Shown here: positions 13,642 to 21,800 of the stretch, piece by piece | Layout: each line of letters opens with the position of its first letter | How positions within the stretch are numbered: the first letter of the stretch is position 1 | Source of the DNA: Fasciola hepatica | Taxonomy: Eukaryota; Platyhelminthes; Trematoda; Plagiorchiida; Fasciolidae | Direction of reading: 5' to 3' | NCBI GenBank assembly: GCA_948099385.1 | Contig: CANUEZ040000204.1 | Coordinates: 2,418,001 to 2,482,000 of the forward strand | DNA: 64,000 nt | The notes under the pieces: generated by a model | Told to the model about the DNA's origin: nothing | Databases searched by the model: none | Seen by the model: the letters and a program-made list of their open reading frames with translations, nothing else | Made by a program: the position numbers and the translations under genes

Positions 13642-16006
13642 TTCCATCCATTTCAATGCTCAGTTGAGCGTTCAAGCTGCATGATCAATCATATTATACA
13701 AATCTAATCTAATCTAATCTAATCTCGTACTACTAATCAATTGCATGCATAGTAAGGAAGCTGTGTAGGTTGTTCATTTGGGAATGAGTTGGTTGTACTT
13801 AGGCCCCTACAGAGAAATCATCCATCATAGGAGTGGATCGGTGTGCGCGAAGCTGGTTCTTACCATTCAAATTTAAAGCGAGTTTGGGAAGGGTGTTATA
13901 TCATGTAGTGTAGATGTTGAACAAAGCGTTGAGAGCCATCCCGGATAGCCTTGTTTTGTTAAGTTGTTCGATTCACAATGGTTCACCTGTTGTTGGAGTG
14001 CCCGTGGTTGCTCGGTCGATGTGCACTGCTGATGAGTCGAGTCCCTGGAGAATGAAACAGCTGTACAGTGCTTCCATGGATTTCAATGCTCAGTTGAGCG
14101 TTCAAGTTGCATGATCAATCATATTATACAAATCTAATCTAATCTGATCTAATCTCGTACTACTAATCAATTGCATGCATTGTAAGGAAGCTGTGTAGGT
14201 TGTTCATTTGGGAATGCGTTGGTTGTACTTAGGCCCCTACAGAGAAGTCATCCATCATAGGAGTCGATCGGTGTGCGCGAAGATGGTTCTTACCATTCAA
14301 ATTTAAAGCGAGTTTGGGAAGAGTGCTATATCATGTAGTGTAGATGTTGAACAAAGCGTTGATAGCCATCCCGGATAGCCTTGTGTTGTTAAGTTGTTCG
14401 ATTCACAATGGTTCACCGGTTGTTGGAGTGCCCGTGGGGGCTCGGTCGATGTGCACTGCTGATGAGTCGAGTCCTTAGAGGATGAAACAGCTGTACAGTG
14501 CTTCCATGGATTTCAATGCTCAGTTGAGCGTTCAAGTTGCATGATCAATCATATTATACAAATCTAATCTAATCTGATCTAATCTCGTACTACTAATCAA
14601 TTGCATGCATAGTAAGGAAGCTGTGTAGGTTGTTCATTTCGGAATGAGTTGGTTGTACTTAGGCCCCTACAGAGAAGTCATCCATCATAGGAGTGGTTCG
14701 GTGTGCGCAAAGCTGGTTCTTACCATTCAAATTTGAAACGAGTTTGGGAAGGGTGTTATATCATGTAGTGTAGATGTTGAACAAAGCGTTGATAGCCATC
14801 CCGGATAGCCTTGTTTTGTTAAGTTGTTCGATTCACAATGGTTCACCGGTTGTTGGAGTGCCCGTGGTTGCTCGGTCGATGTGCACTGCTGATGAGTCGA
14901 GTCCCTTAGAGGATGAAACAGCTGTACAGTGCTTCCATGGATTTCAATGCTCAGTTGAGCGTTCAAGTTGCATGATCAATCATATCATACAAATCTAATC
15001 TGAACTGATCTCGTACTACTAATCAATTGCATGCATAGTAAGGAAGCTGTTTAGGTTGTTCATTTGGGAATGCGTTGGTTGTACTTAGGCCCCTACAGAG
15101 AAGTCATCCATCATGGAAGTCGATCAGTGTGCGCGAAGCTGGTTCTTACCATTCAAATTTGAAGCGAGTTTGGGAAGGGTGCTATATCATGTAGTGTAGA
15201 TGTTGAACAAAGCGTTGATAGCCATCCCGGATAGCCTTGTGTTGTTAAGTTGTTCGATTCACAATGGTTCACCGGTTGTTGGAGTGCCCGTGGGGGCTCG
15301 GTCGATGTACACTGCTGATGAGTCGAGTCCCTTAGAGGATGAAACAGCTGTACAGTGCTTCCATGGATTTCAATGCTCAGTTGAGCGTTCAAGCTGCATG
15401 ATAAATCATATTATAAAAATCTAATCTAATCTAATCTAATCTAATCTCGTACTACTAATCAATTGCATGCATAGTAAGGAAGCTGTGTAGGTTGTTCATT
15501 TGGGAATGCGTTGGTTGTACTTAGGCCCCTACAGAGAAGTCATCCATCATAGGAGTCGATCGGTGTGCGCGAAGATGGTTCTTACCATTCAAATTTGAAG
15601 CGAGTTTGGGAAGGGTGCTATATCATGTAGTGTAGATGTTGAACAAAGCGTTGATAGCCATCCCGGATCGCGTTGTGTTGGTAATTTGATCGATTCACAA
15701 TGGTTCACCGGTTGTTGGAGTGCCCGTGGGGGCTCGGTCGATGTGCACTGCTGATGAGTCGAGTCCCTTAGAGGATGAAACAGCTGTACAGTGCTTCCAT
15801 GGATTTCAATGCTCAGTTGAGCGTTCAAGCTGCATGATCAATCATATTATACAAATCTAATCTAATCTAATCTAATCTCGTACTACTAATCAATTGCATG
15901 CATAGTAAGGAAGCTGTGTAGGTTGTTCATTTGGGAATGCGTTGGTTGTACTTAGGCCCCTACAGAGAAGTCATCCATCATACGAGTCGATCGGTGTGCG
16001 CGAAGC

Positions 16007-16018
16007 TGGTTCTTACCA
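16007..16018 (+). other. Small inverted repeat TGGT-TCTT-ACCA
   Basis: TGGT and ACCA are exact complements around a four-base TCTT loop, giving a potential 4-bp hairpin in the RNA. Most units keep it; a few carry TGTT, CCTA or GTTA changes in the loop. It resembles nothing catalytic and may only be part of a general RNA fold. Confidence 0.5.
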
Positions 16019-16049
16019 TTCAAATTTGAAGCGAGTTTGGGAAGGGTGC

Positions 16050-16069
16050 TATATCATGTAGTGTAGATG
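16050..16069 (+). promoter_or_regulatory. TATAT element followed by Pol III A-box-like motif
   Basis: TAGTGTAGATG at 16059-16069 fits the degenerate A-box consensus TRGYNNANNNG at every fixed position; a TATAT lies immediately upstream at 16050-16054. The A box starts 60 bp before the B-box core (16119), close to the spacing in tRNA genes and tRNA-derived SINEs. The consensus is loose, so the A box alone would be weak evidence; the paired B box makes it plausible. Most monomers keep the motif. Copies with TAGTTTAGATT (for example near 49291 and 50580) or TATTGTAGTTG (near 58808 and 59676) lose it, while TAGCGTAAATG near 63138 is diverged but still fits. Pol III use is inference. Confidence 0.45.
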
Positions 16070-16117
16070 TTGAACAAAGCGTTGATAGCCATCCCGGATA
16101 GCCTTGTGTTGTTAAGT

Positions 16118-16128
16118 TGTTCGATTCA
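16118..16128 (+). promoter_or_regulatory. Pol III B-box-like motif (GTTCGATTC core)
   Basis: TGTTCGATTCA matches the B-box consensus GGTTCGANTCC at 9 of 11 positions, with the inner GTTCGANTC exact; only the outermost G and C differ. It lies 48 bp before the ribozyme. The core is kept in most monomers, including the diverged right end. Three copies vary exactly at the position that is free (N) in the consensus: GTTCGAGTC near 9659 and 63637, and GTTCGAATC near 18702. A recurrent subfamily (monomers 8, 9, 11, 13, 37, 41, 51, 52, 54 and partly 40, 67, 131) has GATCGATTC or a further change instead. The Schistosoma Smalpha hammerhead satellite is also reported with internal Pol III boxes. The motif is seen; promoter function is inferred. 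Confidence 0.55.
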
Positions 16129-16146
16129 CAATGGTTCACCGGTTGT
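16128..16146 (+). other. Hairpin directly after the B box
   Basis: ACAA...TTGT encloses GGT-TC-ACC, so the RNA can form a two-part hairpin (outer 4 bp, inner 3 bp with a two-base loop) right downstream of the B box. Most units keep it. Changes such as CACCTG (monomers 26, 33, 101, 104, 105, 108, 117) or CAACGG (115, 118) alter one or two bases, mainly in unpaired or inner positions. No known function. Confidence 0.4.
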
Positions 16147-16166
16147 TGGAGTGCCCGTGGGGGCTC

Positions 16167-16236
16167 GGTCGATGTGCACTGCTGATGAGTCGAGTCCCTT
16201 AGAGGATGAAACAGCTGTACAGTGCTTCCATGGATT
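16167..16236 (+). other. Possible outer stem I and internal loop of the hammerhead
   Basis: Beyond the 6-bp inner stem I, GGUCGAU (16167-16173) can face AUGGAUU (16230-16236) with six pairs, two of them G.U, and one G.G mismatch. This would leave an internal loop GU / UUCC (16174-16175, 16226-16229). Natural type I hammerheads have such an internal loop in stem I, which contacts loop II and speeds cleavage. In monomers with CCATCCATT (for example 1, 19, 25, 29, 32, 40, 42, 48) the mismatch moves by one pair but the pair count stays the same. The pairing is hand-derived and moderate in strength. Confidence 0.45.
16176..16225 (+). ncRNA. Type I hammerhead ribozyme (representative copy)
   Basis: Self-cleaving RNA. 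Stem I is GCACUG (16176-16181) with CAGUGC (16220-16225), a perfect 6-bp complement. The first core strand CUGAUGA is 16182-16188, the stem-loop II region 16189-16207, and the second core strand GAAA 16208-16211. A15.1 (16211) pairs with U16.1 (16218), C15.2 with G16.2; the whole strand ACAGCUGU (16211-16218) is self-complementary, leaving no room for a normal loop III. Cleavage is expected after A17 (16219) in the triplet GUA. All invariant core bases (C3, U4, G5, A6, G8, A9, G12, A13, A14) are present. Stem II is unusual: either GUC/GAU closes a 13-nt loop straight after the core, or GUCC (16194-16197) pairs with GGAU (16204-16207) around the loop CUUAGA, leaving five extra bases GUCGA at the core. 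Open stem I and minimal stem III place it in the metazoan satellite/retrozyme class, which often acts as a dimer. Confidence 0.93.
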
Positions 16237-16264
16237 TCAATGCTCAGTTGAGCGTTCAAGCTGC

Positions 16265-16276
16265 ATGATCAATCAT
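16265..16276 (+). other. Inverted repeat ATGAT-CA-ATCAT
   Basis: A perfect 5-bp inverted repeat with a two-base centre lies 40 bp after the ribozyme. Some copies carry ATCGATCAT (26630, 27051, 49500) or AACCAT (45187, 46912, 56427, 56862). It may be an RNA hairpin or just local palindromic DNA; no function is assigned. Confidence 0.4.
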
Positions 16277-16284
16277 ATTATACA

Positions 16285-16309
16285 AATCTAATCTAATCTA
16301 ATCTAATCT
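16285..16309 (+). repeat. (AATCT)5 pentamer microsatellite within the monomer
   Basis: Five perfect AATCT copies run up to TCGTACTAC. In other monomers the tract has four to six copies, often with one AATCT changed to GATCT or with inserts such as AAGCT or TATAAT. Its copy-number steps account for most departures from 431 bp (for example 436 bp between the ribozymes of monomers 5 and 6). A shortened form, TCTAATCTGAACTGATCTCG, occurs near 14994, 18441, 44348, 44776 and 46500. It is not a known telomere repeat. Confidence 0.9.
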
Positions 16310-16321
16310 CGTACTACTAAT

Positions 16322-16334
16322 CAATTGCATGCAT
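16322..16334 (+). other. Palindrome-rich CAATTGCATGCAT segment
   Basis: CAATTG overlaps the 8-bp palindrome TGCATGCA. It is present in almost every monomer, with rare single-base changes (for example TCGCATG near 16755, GCTTGC near 46971, GCACGC near 49558). It offers periodic six-base cutter sites (CAATTG, GCATGC, ATGCAT) that would give a monomer ladder. No protein-binding role is evident. Confidence 0.45.
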
Positions 16335-16606
16335 AGTAAGGAAGCTGTGTAGGTTGTTCATTTGGGAATGCGTTGGTTGTACTTAGGCCCCTACAGAGAA
16401 GTCATCCATCGTAGGAGTCGATCGGTGTGCGCGAAGCTGGTTCTTACCATTCAAATTTGAAGCGAGTTTGGGAACGGTGCTATATGATGTAGTGTAGATG
16501 TTGAACAAAGCGTTGATAGCCATCCCGGATAGCCTTGTGTTGTTAAGTTGTTCGATTCACAATGGTTCACCGGTTGTTGGAGTGCCCGTGGTGGCTCGGT
16601 CGATGT

Positions 16607-16656
16607 GCACTGCTGATGAGTCGAGTCCGAACAAGGATGAAACAGCTGTACAGTGC
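16607..16656 (+). ncRNA. Hammerhead with swapped loop II (GAACAA)
   Basis: Between GUCC and GGAU the hexaloop is GAACAA instead of CUUAGA: five of six bases differ while the flanking four-base strands are unchanged. Stem I, core and GUA are intact. This is the clearest evidence in favour of GUCC/GGAU as stem II. Confidence 0.87.
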
Positions 16657-17468
16657 TTCCATGGATTTCAATGCTCAGTTGAGCGTTCAAGCTGCATGAT
16701 CAATCATATTATACAAATCTAATCTAATCTGATCTAATCTCGTACTACTAATCAATCGCATGCATAGTAAGGAAGCTGTGTAGGTTGTTCATTTGGGAAT
16801 GCGTTGGTTGTACTTAGGCCCCTACAGAGAAGTCATCCATCATAGGAGTCGATCGGTGTGCGCGAAGCTGGTTCTTACCATTCAAATTTGAAGCGAGTTT
16901 GGGAAGGGTGCTATATCATGTAGTGTAGATGTTGAACAAAGCGTTGAGAGCCATCGCGGATAGCCTTGTTTTGGTAATTTGATCGATTCACAATGGTTCA
17001 CCGGTTGTTGGAGTGCCCGTGGTTGCTCGGTCGATGTGCACTGCTGATGAGTCGAGTCCCTTAGAGGATGAAACAGCTGTACAGTGCTTCCATCCATTTC
17101 AATGCTCAGTTGAGCGTTCAAGCTGCATGATCAATCATATTATACAAATCTGATCTAATCTGATCTAATCTCGTACTACTAATCAATTGCATGCATAGTA
17201 AGGAAGCTGTGTAGGTTGTTCATTTGGGAATGCGTTGGTTGTACTTAGGCCCCTACAGAGAAGTCATCCATCATAGGAGTCGATCGGTGTGCGCAAAGCT
17301 GGTTCTTACCATTCAAATTTAAAGCGAGTTTGGGAAGGGTGCTATATCATGTAGTGTAGATGTTGAACAAAGCGTTGATAGCCATCCCGGATCGCGTTGT
17401 GTTGGTAATTTGATCGATTCACAATGGTTCACCGGTTGTTGGAGTGCCCGTGGGGGCTCGGTCGATGT

Positions 17469-17518
17469 GCACTGCTGATGTGTCGAGTCCCTTAGAGGAT
17501 GAAACAGCTGTTCAGTGC
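17469..17518 (+). ncRNA. Hammerhead with A9 core mutation and GUU triplet, probably inactive
   Basis: A9 (17481) is U, giving CUGAUGU. A9 makes a conserved sheared pair with G12, so loss should abolish or strongly reduce activity. The copy also has the GUU triplet and the altered B box upstream. Confidence 0.85.
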
Positions 17519-18330
17519 TTCCATGGATTTCAATGCTCAGTTGAGCGTTCAAGTTGCATGATCAATCATATTATACAAATCTAATCTAATCTAATCTAAT
17601 CTCGTACTACTAATCAATTGCATGCATAGTAAGGAAGCTGTGTAGGTTGTGCATTTGGGAATGAGTTGGTTGTACTTAGGCCCCTACAGAGAAGTCATCC
17701 ATCATAGGAGTCGATCGGTGTGCGCGAAGCTGGTTGTTACCATTCAAATTTGAAGCGAGTTTGGGAAGGGTGCTATATCATGTAGTGTAGATGTTGAACA
17801 AAGCGTTGTGAGCCATCCCGGATAGCCTTGTGTTGTTAAGTTGTTCGATTCACAATGGTTCACCGGTTGTTGGAGTGCCCGTGGGGGCTCGGTCGATGTG
17901 CACTGCTGATGAGTCGAGTCCCTTAGAGGATGAAACAGCTGTACAGTGCTTCCATCCATTTCAATGCTCAGTTGAGCGTTCAAGCTGCATGATCAATCAT
18001 ATTATACAAATCCAATATAATCTGATCTAATCTCGTACTACTAATCAATTGCATGCATAGTAAGGAAGCTGTGTAGGTTGTTCATTTGGGAATGCGTTGG
18101 TTGTACTTAGGCCCCTACAGAGAAGTCATCCATCATAGGAGTCGATCGGTGTGCGCGAAGCTGGTTCTTACCATTCAAATTTGAAGCGAGTTTGGGAAGG
18201 GTGCTATATCATGTAGTGTAGATGTTGAACAAAGCGTTGATAGCCATCCCGGATAGCCTTGTGTTGTTAAGTTGTTCGATTCACAATGGTTCACCGGTTG
18301 TTGGAGTGCCCGTGGTGGCTCGGTCGATGT

Positions 18331-18380
18331 GCACTGCTGATGAGTCGAGTCCGAACAAGGATGAAACAGCTGTACAGTGC
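18331..18380 (+). ncRNA. Hammerhead with swapped loop II (GAACAA), second copy
   Basis: Same loop as the copy at 16607, four monomers away, in an otherwise intact ribozyme. The monomer ends with the shortened pentamer form. Confidence 0.87.
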
Positions 18381-18756
18381 TTCCATGGATTTCAATGCTC
18401 AGTTGAGCGTTCAAGTTGCATGATCAATCATATCATACAAATCTAATCTGAACTGATCTCGTACTACTAATCAATTGCATGCATAGTAAGGAAGCTGTGT
18501 AGGTTGTTCATTTGGGAATGCGTTGGTTGTACTTAGGCCCATACAGAGAAGTCATCCATCATAGGAGTCGATCGGTGTGCGCGAAGCTGGTTCTTACCAT
18601 TCAAATTTAAAGCGAGTTTGGGAACGGTGCTATATCATGTAGTGTATATGTTGAACAAAGCGTTGATAGCCATCCCGGATAGCCTTGTGTTGTTAAGTTG
18701 TTCGAATCACAATGGTTCACCGGTTGTTGGAGTGCCCGTGGGGGCTCGGTCGATGT

Positions 18757-18806
18757 TCACTGCTGATGATTCGAGTCCCTTAGAGGATGATACAGCTGTA
18801 CAGTGC
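18757..18806 (+). ncRNA. Hammerhead with A14 core mutation, probably inactive
   Basis: The second core strand reads GAUA (18789-18792), so A14 is U. Stem I also begins UCACUG and G10.1 is U (CTGATGATTC). Downstream, TTCGGCG replaces TTGAGCG. This monomer has collected more changes than its neighbours; its B box reads GTTCGAATC. Confidence 0.85.
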
Positions 18807-21800
18807 TTCCATGGATTTCAATGCTCAGTTCGGCGTTCAAGTTGCATGATCAATCATATTATACAAATCTAATCTAATCTAATCTAATCTAATCTCGTAC
18901 TACTAATCAATTGCATGCATAGTAAGGAAGCTGTGTAGGTTGTTCATTTGGGAATGAGTTGGTTGTACTTAGGCCCCTACAGAGAAGTCATCCATCATAG
19001 GAGTCGATCGGTGTGCGCGAAGCTGGTTCTTACCATTCAAATTTAAAGCGAGTTTGGGAACGGTGCTATATCATGTAGTGTAGATGTTGAACAAAGCGTT
19101 GATAGCCATCCCGGATAGCCTTGTGTTGTTAAGTTGTTCGATTCACAATGGTTCACCGGTTGTTGGAGTGCCCGTGGTTGCTCGGTCGATGTGCACTGCT
19201 GATGAGTCGAGTCCCTTAGAGGATGAAACAGCTGTACAGTGCTTCCATGGATTTCAATGCTCAGTTGAGCGTTCAAGCTGCATGATCAATCATATTATAC
19301 AAATCTAATCTAATCTAATCTAATCTCGTACTACTAATCAATTGCATGCATAGTAAGGAAGCTGTGTAGGTTGTTCATTTGGGAATGAGTTGGTTGTACT
19401 TAGGCCCCTACAGAGAAATCATCCAACATAGGAGTCGATCGGTGTGCGCGAAGCTGGTTCTTACCATTCAATTTAAAGCGAGTTTGGGAACGGTGCTATA
19501 TCATGTAGTGTAGATGTTGAACAAAGCGTTGATAGCCATCCCGGATAGCCTTGTGTTGTTAAGTTGTTCGATTCACAATGGTTCACCGGTTGTTGGAGTG
19601 CCCGTGGTTGCTCGGTCGATGTGCACTGCTGATGAGTCGAGTCTCTTAGAGGATGAAACAGCTGTACAGTGCTTCCATGGATTTCAATGCTCAGTTGAGC
19701 GTTCAAGCTGCATGATCAATCATATTATACAAATCTAATCTAATCTAATCTAATCTCGTACTACTAATCAATTGCATGCATAGTAGGGAAGCTGTGTAGG
19801 TTGTTCATTTGGGAATGAGTTGGTTGTACTTAGGCCCCTACAGAGAAGTCATCCATCATAGGAGTCGATCGGTGTGCGCGAAGCTGGTTCTTACCATTCA
19901 AATTTAAAGCGAGTTTGGGAACGGTGCTATATCATGTAGTGTATATGTTGAACAAAGCGTTGTGAGCCATCCCGGATAGCCTTGTGTTGTTAAGTTGTTC
20001 GATTCACAATGGTTCACCGGTTGTTGGAGTGCCCGTGGGGGCTCGGTCGATGTGCACTGCTGATGAGTCGAGTCCCTTAGAGGATGAAACAGCTGTACAG
20101 TGCTTCCATGGATTTCAATGCTCAGTTGAGCGTTCAAGCTGCATGATCAATCATATTATACAAATCTAATCTAATCTAATCTAATCTCGTACTACTAATC
20201 AATTGCATGCATAGTAAGGAAGCTGTGTAGGTTGTTCATTTCGGAATGCGTTGGTTGTACTTAGGTCCCTACAGAGAAGTCATCCATCATAGGAGTCGAT
20301 CGGTGTGCGCGAAGCTGGTTCTTACCATTCAAATTTGAAGCGAGTTTGGGAAGGGTGCTATATCATGTAGTGTAGATGTTGAACAAAGCGTTGAGAGCCA
20401 TCCCGGATAGCCTTGTGTTGTTAAGTTGTTCGATTCACAATGGTTCACCGGTTGTTGGAGTGCCCGTGGGGGCTCGGTCGATGTGCACTGCTGATGAGTC
20501 GAGTCCCTTAGAGGATGAAACAGCTGTACTGTGCTTCCATCCATTTCAATGCTCAGTTGAGCGTTCAAGCTGCATGATCAATCATATTATACAAATCTAA
20601 TCTAATCTAATCTAATCTCGTACTACTAATCAATTGCATGCATAGTAAGGAAGCTGTGTAGGTTGTTCATTTGCGATTGCGTTGGTTGTACTTAGGCCCC
20701 TACAGAGAAGTCATCTATCACAGGAGTCGATCGGTGTGCGCGAAGCTGGTTCTTACCATTCAAATTTGAAGCGAGTTTGGGAAGGGTGCTATATCATGTA
20801 GTGTAGATGTTGAACAAAGCGTTGATAGCCATCCCGGATAGCCTTGTGTTGTTAAGTTGTTCGATTCACAAGGGTTCACCGGTTGTTGGAGTGCCCGTGG
20901 GGGCTCGGTCGATGTGCACTGCTGATGAGTCGAGTCCCTTAGAGGATGAAACAGCTGTACAGTGCTTCCATGGATTTCAATGCTCAGTTGAGCGTTCAAG
21001 TTGCATGATCAATCATATTATACAAATCTAATCTAATCTAATCTAATCTCGTACTACTAATCAATTGCATGCATAGTAAGGAAGCTGTGTAGGTTGTTCA
21101 TTTGGGAATGCGTTGGTTGTACTTAGGCCCCTACAGAGAAGTCATCCATCATAGGAGTCGATCGGTGTGCGCGAAGCTGGTTCTTACCATTCAAATTTGA
21201 AGCGAGTTTGGGAAGGGTGCTATATCATGTAGTGTAGATGTTGAACAAAGCGTTGATAGCCATCCCGGATAGCCTTGTGTTGTTAAGTTGTTCGATTCAC
21301 AATGGTTCACCGGTTGTTGGAGGGTTCGTGGGGGCTCGGTCGATGTGCACTGCTGATGAGTCGAGTCCCTTAGAGGATGAAACAGCTGTACAGTGCTTCC
21401 ATGGATTTCAATGCTCAGTTGAGCGTTCAAGTTGCATGATCAATCATATTTTACAAATCTAATCTAATCTAATCTAATCTCGTACTACTAATCAATTGCA
21501 TGCATAGTAAGGAAGCTGTGTAGGTTGTTCATTTGGGAATGCGTTGGTTGTACTTAGGCCCCTACAGAGAAGTCATCCATCATAGGAGTGGATCGGTGTG
21601 CGCAAAGCTGGTTCTTACGATTCAAATTTGAAGCGAGTTTGGGAAGGGTGCTATATCATGTAGTGTAGATGTTGAACAAAGCGTTGATAGCCATCCCGGA
21701 TCGCGTTGTGTTGGTAATTTGATCGATTCACAATGGTTCACCGGTTGTTGGAGTGCCCGTGGGGGCTCGGTCGATGTGCACTGCTGATGAGTCGAGTCCC

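Larger units (their letters stand above)
9497..14233 (+). repeat. Monomers 23-33: four-monomer higher-order repeat (1723 bp), two full copies and a partial third
   Basis: Block A (9497-11219) and block B (11220-12942) are each four monomers and exactly 1723 bp. Shared private markers sit at matching places: monomers 23/27 have GTCTTTTAG and TTGACCG; 24/28 have TAGCTATCCC, GTTCGAGTGCC and GTGGTTCGG; 25/29 have ACTGATGATGAG plus TCGAAACCC and AAAGCGTG; 26/30 have CCCTGGAGAATG and GTGTTATATC. Monomers 32 and 33 (13373-14233) repeat the 25/26 types, and 31 (GTCCTTAG, one base short) fits no block member exactly. Ribozyme starts: 9716, 10147, 10578, 11009, 11439, 11870, 12301, 12732, 13162, 13592, 14023. 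Confidence 0.9.
15957..16387 (+). repeat. Representative 431-bp monomer (unit 38), used to map internal features
   Basis: This copy has the commonest base at nearly every position, apart from TACGAG for TAGGAG near its start. Order of elements: inverted repeat 16007-16018; TATAT 16050-16054; A-box-like 16059-16069; B-box-like 16119-16127; hairpin 16128-16146; hammerhead ribozyme 16176-16225, with a possible outer stem I at 16167-16236; inverted repeat 16265-16276; pentamer tract 16285-16309; palindrome 16326-16333. From the last of these to the unit end (about 54 bp) I see only a short TAGG-CC-CCTA inverted repeat across the unit junction. No run of four T or more occurs in this unit. If cut at every ribozyme, the RNA monomer runs from 16220 to the next cleavage site. 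Confidence 0.95.

Noticed and set aside
16118..16140. tRNA gene or CENP-B box
   Set aside because: The B box is not accompanied by a tRNA cloverleaf. The TTCGATTCACAATGG stretch lacks the CGGG half of a CENP-B box.
16285..16309. Telomeric or interstitial telomere repeat
   Set aside because: AATCT is not a known telomere motif, and the tract is only 4-6 copies long inside each satellite unit.
16310..16340. Spliceosomal intron signals (TACTAAT branch-like motif followed by CATAG)
   Set aside because: No polypyrimidine tract or paired 5' splice site at a consistent distance; the similarity is short and probably accidental.
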